64,000 nt of DNA from an uncultured Nitrospiraceae bacterium (lineage in GTDB: Bacteria; Nitrospirota; Thermodesulfovibrionia; Thermodesulfovibrionales; SM23-35), in the NCBI GenBank assembly GCA_937138415.1, contig CAKZPA010000037.1, positions 1 through 64,000 of the forward strand, written 5' to 3'. Position 1 is the first letter of the stretch; each line of letters opens with the position of its first letter. The position numbers were made by a program, and so were the translations under genes. Of the stretch, positions 36,497 through 45,743 are shown piece by piece. Under the pieces are notes generated by a model. That model did no database searches. It worked only from the letters and a program-made list of their open reading frames with translations, and had not been told where the DNA came from.

Positions 36497-36889
36497 TTAC
36501 TGAAGCTGGCTGAGGATCTCTCTGAGCCTCTTTTTGACGTGCTCGATAACCTGCAAAGGCTGGCGGTCATCCCGTCTCTGCACTTCTTTCGCGGGCTTCA
36601 CTTCACTGAGTGCAGGCGCAAATCCGAGTTGCTTCCTCACCCCTTCGATCGTATACCTCTCCTGATAGAGGAGATCTTTTATCGTCAGGAGGAGTTCCAC
36701 GTCCTTTTTTACGTACACACGCTGGCCCGACTTGTTCTTCCTCGGCCTCAGGAACGGGAATTCCGTCTCCCAGTACCGCAGAACATACGGTTCGACGCCC
36801 ACGATTCTGCTCACCTCGCCGATCTTATAGAAGAGTTTATCCGGATACGATATGGACGCCCTCAGGCTCTCGTGTGCCGATTTATTCAT
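36497..36889 (-). CDS. MerR-family transcriptional regulator
   Basis: A 130-residue MerR protein: helix-turn-helix [26 protein letters not shown] (quoted in part), [22 protein letters not shown] and the helix [11 protein letters not shown]. No cysteine-rich effector domain, so it is the small orphan type usually found just after ihfA. Its ATG overlaps the end of ihfA by 8 bp. Confidence 0.9.
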   Translation of the reverse strand: MNKSAHESLRASISYPDKLFYKIGEVSRIVGVEPYVLRYWETEFPFLRPRKNKSGQRVYVKKDVELLLTIKDLLYQERYTIEGVRKQLGFAPALSEVKPAKEVQRRDDRQPLQVIEHVKKRLREILSQLQ

Positions 36890-37166
36890 TCACCTTATCC
36901 ATCGCCGCCTTCAGCTGGTTGCTCGCCCGAAACGTAATCACCCTGCGCGGCGTTATCTGCAGGTCGTCTCCCGTCTTCGGGTTTCTGCCCCTGCGCGCCA
37001 TTTTCTGACGAACGTTGAAGGTGCCGAAACCGGATATCTTGACCGACTCGCCATCCACGAACGTCTGTTTCATCGTGTCGAACAGTATCTCGATAATCTC
37101 CTGCGCCTCTTTTTTAGAGAGACCGATCTTCTCAAAAATCTTTTCTACTAAATCCGCCTTTGTCAT
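36882..37166 (-). CDS. ihfA: Integration host factor alpha-type DNA-bending protein
   Basis: A 94-residue HU/IHF protein. The N-terminal dimer helices ([21 protein letters not shown]) and the beta-arm block [24 protein letters not shown] match IhfA. It bends DNA and takes part in regulation and recombination. Neighbour merR and tRNA-Pro support ihfA over hupB. A consensus promoter is just upstream. Confidence 0.9.
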   Translation of the reverse strand: MTKADLVEKIFEKIGLSKKEAQEIIEILFDTMKQTFVDGESVKISGFGTFNVRQKMARRGRNPKTGDDLQITPRRVITFRASNQLKAAMDKVNE

Positions 37167-37188
37167 GGTATCCCCTTAATTTTTCATA

Positions 37189-37217
37189 ATTATATTAACG
37201 AGATATCCACTTGTCAA
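37189..37217 (-). promoter_or_regulatory. Consensus sigma70-type promoter of ihfA
   Basis: On the minus strand TTGACA (37212-37217) and TATAAT (37189-37194), a full consensus pair with the ideal 17-nt spacer. It drives ihfA-merR-tRNA-Pro-dedA. Confidence 0.82.
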
Positions 37218-37232
37218 GAAGAATTTTCTTGA
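37214..37232. promoter_or_regulatory. Inverted repeat overlapping the ihfA -35 box
   Basis: TCAAGAA (37214-37220) and TTCTTGA (37226-37232) around GAATT. Its position over the -35 suggests an operator. The protein that binds is unknown; MerR from the same operon is one candidate. Confidence 0.45.
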
Positions 37233-37317
37233 GGCCATTACGGATTGCGTCCCGATTCCCAACAGAATGTCGCAGCCGAGCTTGAACACCGAGGGCCCAA
37301 AAAATTATCATGTACCG

Positions 37318-37689
37318 GTGATCTACGGCATCGGCATCGACGTCGTACACATCGGCCGTCTCCGCGCGGTGACCGAGAAATGGGGTCGAACATTCCTGGA
37401 CCGCGTGTTCACCGAACGCGAACTCGCATACTGTTTCGGGAAGAAAAACCCTTACCCGTCGCTCTCCGTCCGCTTCGCCGCGAAGGAAGCCTTCAAGAAA
37501 GCCATCGGAGCGGAAGTGCCCGTCTCACTCCGCGATATCGAAGTCGAGGTGAGCGATGGCGGGAAGCCTTCGCTCGTCTTCGGCGGGAGAATAAGACAAT
37601 TCCTCGATTCCCATAACATCACGGCAACGCACGTGAGCCTCACGCACGACCACGACTATGGCGTCGCTTCCGTCGTTGTCGAACGCTGA
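37318..37689 (+). CDS. acpS: Holo-[acyl-carrier-protein] synthase
   Basis: AcpS attaches phosphopantetheine to ACP for fatty acid synthesis. Family blocks: YGIGIDVVHIGRL (Asp metal ligand), LDRVFTERELAYC, and SVRFAAKEAFKKAIGA (Glu ligand). The usual N-terminus IYGIGID favours the GTG at 37318 (123 residues) over the track ATG at 37267; neither has a clear ribosome site. It is divergent from ihfA. Confidence 0.92.
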   Translation: MIYGIGIDVVHIGRLRAVTEKWGRTFLDRVFTERELAYCFGKKNPYPSLSVRFAAKEAFKKAIGAEVPVSLRDIEVEVSDGGKPSLVFGGRIRQFLDSHNITATHVSLTHDHDYGVASVVVER

Positions 37690-37710
37690 CCTTCGAGGGA
37701 TCGCACATCC

Positions 37711-38520
37711 TCATTCGTGCGGAGAATCTGGCCGGAGGGAATCGCTCTTCCTCTCTTCTGTGCCATTCGCGCCACCGTCGGATCGATCACCCGCACTGAC
37801 CTCATCGTACTCGGGGACCACGATGCCGCGCATGACCATGATACGGTAGATGAAGTCGGCCCTGCGAACGACGTAACCGCTGTCAGCGAGAGGGTCGTAT
37901 TTCCGCGGATTCGGGAGCACCGCCGCCAATCGCGCCGCCTCGTCCGCGGTAAGTTCCGCTGCCGGCTTCCTGAAATAGTGGCGCGATGCTTCTTCGATGC
38001 CGAATATTCCCTGCCCGCCCCACTCCGCCACGTTCATGTACAGTTCGAGGATGCGTCGCTTCGTGAGCGCTCGTTCGAGACGCCACGTGATCATCGCTTC
38101 CCTGATCTTCCGAAGGGGATTTTTCGAGGGAGAGAGGAAAAGGTTCTTCGCGAGTTGCTGACTGATCGTGCTCCCTCCGAACTTAAACCTTTTCTCCCGG
38201 ATATCTCTTTCGAGCGCCTTCCCGATCGCTTCGTAGTCAAACCCCTCGTGATGCCAGAACTTGTCGTCCTCCGCGATCAGCACCGCTTTCAGCGCATAGG
38301 GAGAAATGCGCGACAGCGGTACCCACTTCTGACGCACGCGATAGGGTTTCCCCTCGCGCCGCCACTCCGCTTCCCGGTACTTCATGAACGCTGTCTTCTT
38401 CGGATTTTCGAACCGGAGCCGGGAAACATCGGGCGAGAGAAAGAGCGAGACGACGATACCGGACAGGACAGCAAGGGGCAAAAGGAAGAGACTTTTCCTA
38501 CCCCAGGATTTCCGTGCCAA
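37711..38520 (-). CDS. mtgA: Monofunctional peptidoglycan glycosyltransferase
   Basis: A 269-residue GT51 transglycosylase that polymerises lipid II. One N-terminal membrane helix (SLFLLPLAVLSGIVVSLFL), then the catalytic motif AEDDKFWHHEGFD and GGSTISQQLAKNLFLS, and RRILELYMNVAEWG. No transpeptidase domain. It overlaps the end of argB by 23 bp. Confidence 0.94.
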   Translation of the reverse strand: MARKSWGRKSLFLLPLAVLSGIVVSLFLSPDVSRLRFENPKKTAFMKYREAEWRREGKPYRVRQKWVPLSRISPYALKAVLIAEDDKFWHHEGFDYEAIGKALERDIREKRFKFGGSTISQQLAKNLFLSPSKNPLRKIREAMITWRLERALTKRRILELYMNVAEWGGQGIFGIEEASRHYFRKPAAELTADEAARLAAVLPNPRKYDPLADSGYVVRRADFIYRIMVMRGIVVPEYDEVSAGDRSDGGANGTEERKSDSLRPDSPHE

Positions 38521-39388
38521 TTCCTTCCTTCGTGAAGATCTCGAGCAGGAGACAGTGCGGGATACGGCCGTCTATGATGTGCGTCTTCGCAACGCCGCCA
38601 TCGATCGCCTTCATGCAGGCATGAACCTTGGGGAGCATTCCACCTTTTATCGTTCCATCGTGGATCAACTTCTTCGCCCGTTCCCTCTTGAGCGTCGATA
38701 TCGTCTTCCCCTCCTCATCGATGATTCCCGGGACGTCCGTGAGCAGAATCAATTTCTCCGCGCGGAGCGCCGAGGCAACCGACGCCGCCGCGAAATCCGC
38801 GTTGATATTGAGCGTCTCGCCCTTCGGACCTGTCCCGATCGGCGAAATGACGGGGATAAAGCCTTCCCTCTCCAGACAGCGGATCACCTCGGGTTCGATC
38901 GAGGTCACCTCTCCCACGAGCCCGATGTCGATCACCTCTTCCCCCGCCCCTGAGGGCTTCCGGAGCACGGTTCTCTTCGCCCGGATAAGACCACCGTCCT
39001 TGCCGCTCAATCCGACCGCCTTCCCGCCGTGCGCATTGATCAGCGAGACGATCTCCTTATTGATCAGCCCCCCGAGCACCATCTCGACGATATCCATCGT
39101 CTCCGCGTCGGTGACGCGCTGCCCCTGCACGAAAGTCGGTGTTTTGCCCATCTTTTCCATGGTGACCGAGATTTTCGGTCCACCGCCGTGCACAATCGCC
39201 ACCCGTATGCCGATGAACGCGAGGAGGACGATGTCCTTCGCGAAAGACTCCTTCAGCTCGTCCTTCACCTGAGCAGCGCCACCGTACTTCACGACGAACG
39301 TCTTTCCGTAGAACGTTCGGATATACGGCAACGCTTCTATTAAAATCTCTGCCTTCGTAATACTGTCCGTCATCTTCGCGGTTCTCAT
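38498..39388 (-). CDS. argB: Acetylglutamate kinase
   Basis: About 296 residues; second step of arginine synthesis. Blocks: YGGAAQVKDELKESFAKDI, VHGGGPKISVTMEK, NINADFAAASVASAL, and GGMLPKVHACMKAI. Start at ATG 39388, which overlaps the FmdE stop (ATGA); M at 39373 is an alternative. Coupling to FmdE and mtgA instead of other arg genes is unusual. Confidence 0.95.
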   Translation of the reverse strand: MRTAKMTDSITKAEILIEALPYIRTFYGKTFVVKYGGAAQVKDELKESFAKDIVLLAFIGIRVAIVHGGGPKISVTMEKMGKTPTFVQGQRVTDAETMDIVEMVLGGLINKEIVSLINAHGGKAVGLSGKDGGLIRAKRTVLRKPSGAGEEVIDIGLVGEVTSIEPEVIRCLEREGFIPVISPIGTGPKGETLNINADFAAASVASALRAEKLILLTDVPGIIDEEGKTISTLKRERAKKLIHDGTIKGGMLPKVHACMKAIDGGVAKTHIIDGRIPHCLLLEIFTKEGIGTEILG

Positions 39389-39966
39389 GTTTCGAAACAG
39401 GGGATACAGACGATCTCGCCGTTTTTCACACGCGCCCGCGATTCCATCATTTTTTCGCCGCACTGTGCGCATCGCAGGCTCGCGTAGATTTTCGCCTCGT
39501 CCGGCACCACCATCTTCCTCCGGGTGACTGCGAACAGCTCGTCATCGCCCGCCCGGAGGATCATTTCTGTCTTCTTCGACTTTCTCCCGTGGACAACGCG
39601 GAGCACTTCCTCGAAGCGCTCGCCCTTGATGTAGCGATCCCACATGCGCTTCTCTTCGTCGGTTTCGGGGAATGCCCAGACGACCGATATCCGCATCCCT
39701 TCCCCTGAAAGCCGTTTGATGAACGTATAGACCTGCTTCCCGTAATCCCTGAAAATGAGGTTCCCTTTCCCGAATGTGCAGCCCGTCATGACCTGCACCG
39801 CATCGACCGAGCAGGAATTATTTTCGACGATCGCGACCATTTCCTCATCCCGGGCTCTCCTGCCGATCGTCTTCAGGGCGACCAGCGAAACCCGGTAGCC
39901 GATGGCGAGGCCGGGACACGAATGACCGTGAAAGCCCACGACGTCCTCGAACGTTTTCATATGCAT
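39385..39966 (-). CDS. FmdE family protein
   Basis: A 193-residue protein related to formylmethanofuran dehydrogenase subunit E. The domain starts VVGFHGHSCPGLAIGYR and continues ENNSCSVDAVQVMTGCTFGKGN; the C-terminus adds a zinc ribbon (CAQCGEKM ... CIPC). FmdE homologues are frequent in anaerobes with molybdenum enzymes, yet their bacterial role is not settled. First gene of the FmdE-argB-mtgA run. Confidence 0.9.
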   Translation of the reverse strand: MHMKTFEDVVGFHGHSCPGLAIGYRVSLVALKTIGRRARDEEMVAIVENNSCSVDAVQVMTGCTFGKGNLIFRDYGKQVYTFIKRLSGEGMRISVVWAFPETDEEKRMWDRYIKGERFEEVLRVVHGRKSKKTEMILRAGDDELFAVTRRKMVVPDEAKIYASLRCAQCGEKMMESRARVKNGEIVCIPCFET

Positions 39967-40094
39967 GATTTTACCTCAAACCTCCTTCTTTTTGTGCCCG
40001 GGACGACATCGAGCCCGTTCGAAACAGATGCGCCGGCCGCCCTCGGGCGGGAACAGCCGGTGTTCCCGGCGCGTGCGCATGGTAGAATGACACT

Positions 40095-42014
40095 ATGTGG
40101 AGTAAGGTTGCCTGGATCGCCATATCGCTCGCTGCAGCCCTTTCCCTCTCTGTCGTCGCGGGCATCCTCAATCCCTCGGAAAAGATAAACGCGCTCTGGC
40201 TCGTCGTCGCCGCAGGCTGTTTCTACGCCATCGCCTATCGGTTCTACGGCTCCTTTCTCGCCGCGAAGGTGCTCGTCATCGATGCAACCCGGAAGACGCC
40301 CGCACAGCGCCTCTCCGACGGTATCGATCACCATCCGACAAACCGCTGGATCCTCTTCGGCCACCACTTCGCGGCGATCGCGGGAGCCGGTCCCTTAATC
40401 GGACCGATGCTCGCCGCGCAATTCGGTTACCTGCCCGGCTTCCTGTGGATCCTCATTGGTGCGGCGCTGGGCGGAGCCGTGCACGACATGGTCATCCTCT
40501 TCGCGTCCGTCCGGCGAAACGGCACTTCGCTCGCCCGGATCGCTGCAGACGAAATCGGTCCCCTCGGCGGTGTCGCGGCATCCCTCGCAATACTCTTCAT
40601 CATCATCGTCGCACTTGCTGGGCTCGGTCTCGCCGTAGTCAACGCACTCTCGCAGAGCCCGTGGGGAACTTTCACGATCTCCCTCACGATCCCGATCGCG
40701 CTGTTTATGGGCATCTATCTCAACCGCCTGCGCCCGGGGAAGGTGGCCGAGGCGAGCGCCATCGGCGTTGTCCTGCTCCTTTTCGCCGTCTTCACCGGCC
40801 ACTACATCCCGGGGTCAACGCTCGAATCCTTCTTTAACCTTCCGAGAAACGTCCTCGTCCTCTCGCTCGTCCTCTATGGATTCGTCGCTTCCGCCCTCCC
40901 CGTCTGGCTTCTCCTCGCACCACGGGACTATCTCTCCACCTACATGAAAATCGGCACGATCGCGCTGCTCGCCGGCGGCATCGCCGCGATAGCACCGGAC
41001 ATTCAGATGCCGGCCGTCACCCGATTTGCCGACGGTGGTGGCCCCATCATTCCGGGAAGCGTATTCCCCTTCATGTTCATCACGATCGCGTGCGGCGCCA
41101 TATCGGGCTTTCACGCCCTCATCTCCTCCGGAACGACGCCCAAGATGATTATGAACGAGAGGGACATTCCCTTCATCGGTTTCGGCGCAATGCTCGTCGA
41201 AGGTTTCGTCGCCGTCATCGCGCTGGTCGCCGCAACGATCCTCATTCCGGGTGACTATTTCGCGATCAATTCGCACCTCCCCGCCGATGTCCTCGCATCC
41301 CTCGGCTTCCCCGTCCAGCGCATCTCGGAACTCTCCGAGATGGTCAAAACCGACGTTGCGGGACGGCCGGGAGGCGCCGTCTCCTTCGCCGTCGGCATGG
41401 CGTCTATCCTCTCCGCGATACCCGGAATGAAAGGGCTCATGCCGTACTGGTACAATTTCGCGCTCATGTTCGAGGCGCTCTTCATCCTCACGACCGTGGA
41501 CGCCGGGACACGGGTCGCCCGTTTTCTCCTCCAAGAGCTCGGGGGGAAAGTGTACAAACCTCTCGCGAAGACCACGTGGCTGCCGGGCAATATCGCCGCA
41601 AGCGGCCTCGTCGTATGTGCGTGGGGCTACCTCATCTATTCCGGAAACGTCTCTTCAATATGGCCGATGTTCGGTGTCGCCAATCAGTTGCTCGCCGCGA
41701 TCGCGTTCGGTGTCGGAACGACCATTCTCATCAAAGCCGGAAAGATTCGATATGCGTGGGTTACGTTCGTTCCGATGGTCTTCATGTTCATCATGACTCT
41801 TACCGCCTCCTATGACCTCATCCTCATGTTCCGCGAGAGAGCGTCGGACGCTCTCTCGCGGTCGGAGGCACTGACGTTCACGGTGGACTCCTATCTCGTG
41901 CTCCTCATCGCGACGCTGGCCCTCGTCGTCCTCGCCGACATGTCGAGGAAGTGCTATCGGCTCTGGAACGGCGCCGCATCCGTCCAACGAAAAGGGATAG
42001 ACAGAACGGAGTAA
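40095..42014 (+). CDS. cstA: Carbon starvation protein CstA
   Basis: A 639-residue membrane protein with about 16 helices. The CstA signature FGHHFAAIAGAGPLIGPMLAAQFG (split when quoted), GGAVHDMVILFASVRRNG and GTTPKMIMNERD are present. CstA-type proteins take up pyruvate or peptides. A TAGAAT lies 6 nt before the ATG with no ribosome site. A 31-bp perfect palindrome sits in the coding part between the last helices. Confidence 0.93.
   Translation: MWSKVAWIAISLAAALSLSVVAGILNPSEKINALWLVVAAGCFYAIAYRFYGSFLAAKVLVIDATRKTPAQRLSDGIDHHPTNRWILFGHHFAAIAGAGPLIGPMLAAQFGYLPGFLWILIGAALGGAVHDMVILFASVRRNGTSLARIAADEIGPLGGVAASLAILFIIIVALAGLGLAVVNALSQSPWGTFTISLTIPIALFMGIYLNRLRPGKVAEASAIGVVLLLFAVFTGHYIPGSTLESFFNLPRNVLVLSLVLYGFVASALPVWLLLAPRDYLSTYMKIGTIALLAGGIAAIAPDIQMPAVTRFADGGGPIIPGSVFPFMFITIACGAISGFHALISSGTTPKMIMNERDIPFIGFGAMLVEGFVAVIALVAATILIPGDYFAINSHLPADVLASLGFPVQRISELSEMVKTDVAGRPGGAVSFAVGMASILSAIPGMKGLMPYWYNFALMFEALFILTTVDAGTRVARFLLQELGGKVYKPLAKTTWLPGNIAASGLVVCAWGYLIYSGNVSSIWPMFGVANQLLAAIAFGVGTTILIKAGKIRYAWVTFVPMVFMFIMTLTASYDLILMFRERASDALSRSEALTFTVDSYLVLLIATLALVVLADMSRKCYRLWNGAASVQRKGIDRTE
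41831..41861. repeat. Perfect 14-bp inverted repeat within cstA
   Basis: Arms of 14 nt (41831-41844 and 41848-41861; the left arm reads CCGCGAGAGAGCGT) flank a CGG loop. It encodes part of a polar loop (FRERASDALSRSEAL). It is not followed by a T tract. Confidence 0.75.
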
Positions 42015-42029
42015 AGATAGCCTCGCACC

Positions 42030-42494
42030 TCATCGCTCCTTTTTTCCTCTCGAGAAGAACAACCGCGCCGTTTCATTCCCAGGATCGAGATCGAGGATTC
42101 GCCGAAAGACGGCCGCTGTCCTCTCGACGTCGTTGCGCTGGTCGTGGTATCTCGCCATGAGCGTGAGGTACTTCACCTGCTCCGCCACGAGACCTTCTCT
42201 CGAAAGCATAGCTACGATCTTCTCGCAGGCGCTCGTCTCGGATGCATCGCACGCAAGGATTTTCTTGTAAAGGGCAACCGACTTCGTCGGGTGCTCGACC
42301 GAAAATGCATCAGCCGCCTTGTAGAAATACGCGATCGCCTTTCGCGTCTCCCCCTTCTGAAGGTACAGCTCCGCGAGCTGCCTGAACTCATACGCGGACA
42401 GCTGCTTCCCGTTCAGATTCCTGATCATCTCCCTGTTGCGCAAACTCCTTATGCGCGCATCGAGGTCGCGCTCCCGAAAGAACGGTAGAGACAT
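42030..42494 (-). CDS. Tetratricopeptide-repeat protein
   Basis: A 154-residue soluble protein with TPR-like helices: LAELYLQKGETRKAIAYFYKAADAF, VALYKKILACDAS and VFRRILDLDPGNETA. It probably mediates protein contacts; no enzyme motif. The 276 bp between it and the SurA-like gene (42495-42770) holds no gene or RNA I can support. Confidence 0.82.
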   Translation of the reverse strand: MSLPFFRERDLDARIRSLRNREMIRNLNGKQLSAYEFRQLAELYLQKGETRKAIAYFYKAADAFSVEHPTKSVALYKKILACDASETSACEKIVAMLSREGLVAEQVKYLTLMARYHDQRNDVERTAAVFRRILDLDPGNETARLFFSRGKKER

Positions 42495-42770
42495 TCCATT
42501 TCCTCTTTCTCTCCCCCGCTGATTTTTTATGTACGCGCACGTCTTTCAACATGTCGCTGAACGCCGAAGAAACACCGGGACGACACCTTCTCAGATTACA
42601 CCGTGCCTCCCTGCACGATACGGGCTGCGCGGCACCGTCACCCCGTAAAACGAGGTGTGCTATGAAATCATCCTCTCGATTCATGGTGTGCATGAGGTAT
42701 TCGGCCATAAGGGTTCTCTGAGCGCGGACGCGTCTGCTGACCGCATCTTTCTCGGCAACCGCCGAATGAC

Positions 42771-43730
42771 TCATTCTCGAGTGAACTGGATGACGGATCT
42801 TTCCCAGAGCGACGCAATCCAATCATTGAATATCCTTTCCCTCTTTCCTCTGTAGAGTGCATCGAAGATGGATGTCTTCACTTCTTCGAGCGGTTTGAAC
42901 GTCTCAGGGATTCTGCGTTCGAGTTTGAGAATGAAGACGCCGCGCCCAACCCAGATCGGCTCGCTGATTTCCCCTTCCTTCATCGAAAAGGCCTTCTGGT
43001 CAAGCGGAGGGATCAGGCTTCCGCGAGCGAATGTCCCGAGTACCCCCCCGTGACTCCTCAGGGGCTCATCCGAATGCTCATAGAGGAGCTCGTCGAAATC
43101 GGCCCCGTCTCTCAGGGAAGCCGCAATGCGCAAGGCCCGCCTTTTCAGGTCCGTCACCTCCGTCACGGATGAGCCCTCTCGCAGCAGCAGATAGATAGCC
43201 TTCAGCTCGACCCGTTCTGGGCTGTCGAGGAAATCCTGTCTGTGAGAATCATAGAACTCCTCGATGTCCTTGTCCGTCACGAGCACCTTTTCGTCGACCT
43301 CGCTCCCGAGAAGCATCGTCATCAGGATGCGCTCTCTCACCATCCTCCGGAAGGTTTCCACGTCGATCCCCTCATCCCTCAACGCCGCTTCCAGTTCGCT
43401 TTCCGCCAATCCGTGCCGTGACCTGAACTCCTCGATTGCCCGCTCGACGTCGCCATCGGACGCTTCCAGTCCTCTCCTCTTCGCTTCACGAACGATGAGC
43501 TTCTCTTCGATGAGCTGCCGTAGTACTTTCTCGTCGATGTTCCCTGGGTCGTACGATGACCCGCCAAGCTCCTTCGCGAACACTCGATAGTCGGCGAGCG
43601 TCACGACCTGATCGTCGACTGTGGCGAGAATCCGTTCGATAGTTACGGCGTCCGATACCACAACGGGGGAAAAAAGGGCACCGAGCAGTGCAAGAAAAAG
43701 AAAATGTCTGCGCGATCGTCCTCGTATCAT
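42771..43730 (-). CDS. SurA-like periplasmic peptidyl-prolyl isomerase
   Basis: A 319-residue exported chaperone. Signal peptide (RRHFLFLALLGALFSPVVVSDA), then a SurA N domain (ERILATVDDQVVTLADYRVF, VLRQLIEEKLIVREAKRRG) and one parvulin PPIase domain (ADFDELLYEHSDEPLRSHGGVLGTF in part). Outer-membrane protein folding is the expected role. Its ATG overlaps the HIT gene stop (ATGA), so it ends the nnr operon. Confidence 0.88.
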   Translation of the reverse strand: MIRGRSRRHFLFLALLGALFSPVVVSDAVTIERILATVDDQVVTLADYRVFAKELGGSSYDPGNIDEKVLRQLIEEKLIVREAKRRGLEASDGDVERAIEEFRSRHGLAESELEAALRDEGIDVETFRRMVRERILMTMLLGSEVDEKVLVTDKDIEEFYDSHRQDFLDSPERVELKAIYLLLREGSSVTEVTDLKRRALRIAASLRDGADFDELLYEHSDEPLRSHGGVLGTFARGSLIPPLDQKAFSMKEGEISEPIWVGRGVFILKLERRIPETFKPLEEVKTSIFDALYRGKRERIFNDWIASLWERSVIQFTRE

Positions 43731-44206
43731 GACGCGAACGCGGTGAACAGTTTATCGTACGTGCTCATGACGTGTTCCGGAATGACCCTGATTTCGTCGA
43801 AAACGGTCATGAAACTCGTGTCCCCCGCCCACCGCGGCACCATGTGCAGGTGGACGTGGTCCTCCATGCCGGCTCCTGCGATCTTGCCGATGTTGATCCC
43901 GATATTGAACCCGTCGGGAGAAAAAGCCCGGCGAAGCGCGGAAATCGACGTGCGGACGACTTTCATGAAATCGAGGAGCACATCGTCGTCGAGGGCATCG
44001 AGGGACGATGCATGGACGTAAGGGGCCACCATGATATGACCGTTATTGTACGGGTAACGGTTCATGATCACGAAGGTATGTGTGCTCCGATAGAGGATGA
44101 GATTCTCCCTGTCGCGCTGCTGTTTCGGCAACTCGCAGAAGATGCACTGCTGCCCTTTCTCCGAGAGTATGTACTCCATTCGCCACGGCGCCCAGATGAC
44201 TTTCAT
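43727..44206 (-). CDS. HIT-family nucleotide hydrolase/phosphorylase
   Basis: A 159-residue HIT protein with the histidine triad HVHLHMVPRW and an N-terminal CIFCELP zinc-type pair. It acts on dinucleoside polyphosphates or AMP-linked substrates (family knowledge; substrate unknown). Start ATG 44206, preceded by GGGTGAAGA and overlapping the glycosylase stop (ATGA); the track's upstream extension is not needed. Confidence 0.9.
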   Translation of the reverse strand: MKVIWAPWRMEYILSEKGQQCIFCELPKQQRDRENLILYRSTHTFVIMNRYPYNNGHIMVAPYVHASSLDALDDDVLLDFMKVVRTSISALRRAFSPDGFNIGINIGKIAGAGMEDHVHLHMVPRWAGDTSFMTVFDEIRVIPEHVMSTYDKLFTAFAS

Positions 44207-44895
44207 TTCTTCACCCGCCACGTGGTGCCTGAACGCCCGAGCACCGCAAGGACGACCTGTGCGTCGTTCCACGTCAGCCATTTATCCTTCGGATTCCGCA
44301 TGAGGTACGCCGGGTGGAATGTCGGAACGCAGGGGATGCCCCGGTACTCGAAGAGCTTGCCCCGTATCGCGGTGATCTTCACCTTTTCATTGCCCATGAG
44401 GGTCCCCGCCGCTATCCTGCCGAGCGTCATGATGGCGTCGGGACGGATGATGTCTATCTGGCGCTCGAGGAAGCCTTTGCACTCCTCGATTTCGTCCCAC
44501 TCGGGATCGCGGTTCATCGGCGGTCTGCACTTCACGATATTTGCTATATACACGGCTTCCCTCATCAGCCCCATCTTTTCGATCAAACGCGTGAGGAGCA
44601 CGCCCGCGTCGCCGACGAAGGGGCGCGCCTGCAAATCCTCCTCGCGCCCCGGTGCCTCGCCGATGAACATGAGCCGCGCGTCGAGATCTCCTTCGCCGAA
44701 CACGATGTGCGTCCTCTTCTCCGAGAGTTTGCAGCGCCTGCAGTCGCCGATCTCTTCGCGAAGCTGTTCCATCGCTGCTCGCTTGTCTCTCGACCCCGGA
44801 GCGCCCAACGGCGGCAAAGGCAGCCGTTCGTACCCGAGCGCCATGAAGAATTCGAGCGCATCCTTCATATCCCGAACAATTCGGTCGTCGCTCAT
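44203..44895 (-). CDS. Uracil-DNA glycosylase, iron-sulfur family (type 4/5)
   Basis: About 230 residues. CRRCKLSEKRTHIVFGEGD (first Cys pair), the active site GEAPGREEDLQARPFVGDAG, VKCRPPMNR, and HPAYLMR. Cys residues in CRRC and further KCRPP/EECKG/GIPC match the 4Fe-4S family, which removes uracil from DNA. Start at ATG 44895 overlapping the nadK stop (ATGA). Confidence 0.92.
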   Translation of the reverse strand: MSDDRIVRDMKDALEFFMALGYERLPLPPLGAPGSRDKRAAMEQLREEIGDCRRCKLSEKRTHIVFGEGDLDARLMFIGEAPGREEDLQARPFVGDAGVLLTRLIEKMGLMREAVYIANIVKCRPPMNRDPEWDEIEECKGFLERQIDIIRPDAIMTLGRIAAGTLMGNEKVKITAIRGKLFEYRGIPCVPTFHPAYLMRNPKDKWLTWNDAQVVLAVLGRSGTTWRVKK

Positions 44896-45743
44896 CGCTC
44901 TCCCCATTTCAATTTTGTCCGCAGGATTTCGAAATAGTCCCGTTCGCACGGGAGGAAGAATCGCGCTTTGACCGCGGATTTCTTCACGTGCACGACATCG
45001 CTTTGCCGCAGGGAAAAACCGACCTGACCGTCGACGGTGAGAAAGACGTCCTCGTTCCGCGATCGCAGGATGATATCCACCTCGACATTATCCGGAAGGA
45101 CGATGGGTCTGTTCGTGAGCGTGTGAGGGCAAATGGGAGCGAGGATGATGCTGTTCAGCGTCGGATAGACGATCGGCCCGCCGGCCGAAAGAGCGTACGC
45201 AGTCGAACCCGTCGGCGTCGACACGATCAGGCCGTCCGCCTTGAACGTCGCGACGAATTTGCTGCCGATGTACGTCTCGAGATCGATGATTCGCGCTAAC
45301 GCCCCTTTGTTCACGACGACGTCATTGACGACGAGGTACTCGGCGATCGACTCACTGTGCCTGAGAACGCGGGCCGTGAGCATCATGCGTTCTTCGACGG
45401 GACACGTTCCCTCCATCACCTTCTCGATCACCTCGTACATCTGATCCTTGTGGACTGCGGTGAGAAAGCCGAGCCCTCCGAGATTGACGCCGAGAATCGG
45501 CAGACCATTGTCACCCACGAGACGCGCGACGCTCAACATCGTCCCGTCCCCCCCGAGCACGATGATGCAATCGACGAGGGCGGGAATTTCGGAGCGCTGA
45601 TGCCCTGCCATGTTGAGGGCGGACGCGGACTCGCTGTCGATGATCACGTCGCAACCCTTCTTCCTGAGCCAGGGAAGGAGCGCCTTGAGTATTTTCAGCG
45701 GCTCAGGATGGCCGCTCTTCGATATGATGCCGATCTTTCTCAT
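44892..45743 (-). CDS. nadK: NAD kinase
   Basis: A 283-residue NAD kinase producing NADP. Motifs: IIVLGGDGTMLSVAR, VNLGGLGFLTAV, and STPTGSTAYALSAGGPIV. It overlaps tsaE by 41 bp and the glycosylase by 4 bp, in the long nnr operon. NAD(P) metabolism is shared with nnr, the first gene of that operon. Confidence 0.96.
   Translation of the reverse strand: MRKIGIISKSGHPEPLKILKALLPWLRKKGCDVIIDSESASALNMAGHQRSEIPALVDCIIVLGGDGTMLSVARLVGDNGLPILGVNLGGLGFLTAVHKDQMYEVIEKVMEGTCPVEERMMLTARVLRHSESIAEYLVVNDVVVNKGALARIIDLETYIGSKFVATFKADGLIVSTPTGSTAYALSAGGPIVYPTLNSIILAPICPHTLTNRPIVLPDNVEVDIILRSRNEDVFLTVDGQVGFSLRQSDVVHVKKSAVKARFFLPCERDYFEILRTKLKWGER

Noticed and set aside
42495-42770. Possible small RNA in the 276-bp gap
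   Set aside because: No SRP, 6S, tmRNA or RNase P signature and no terminator found by eye.
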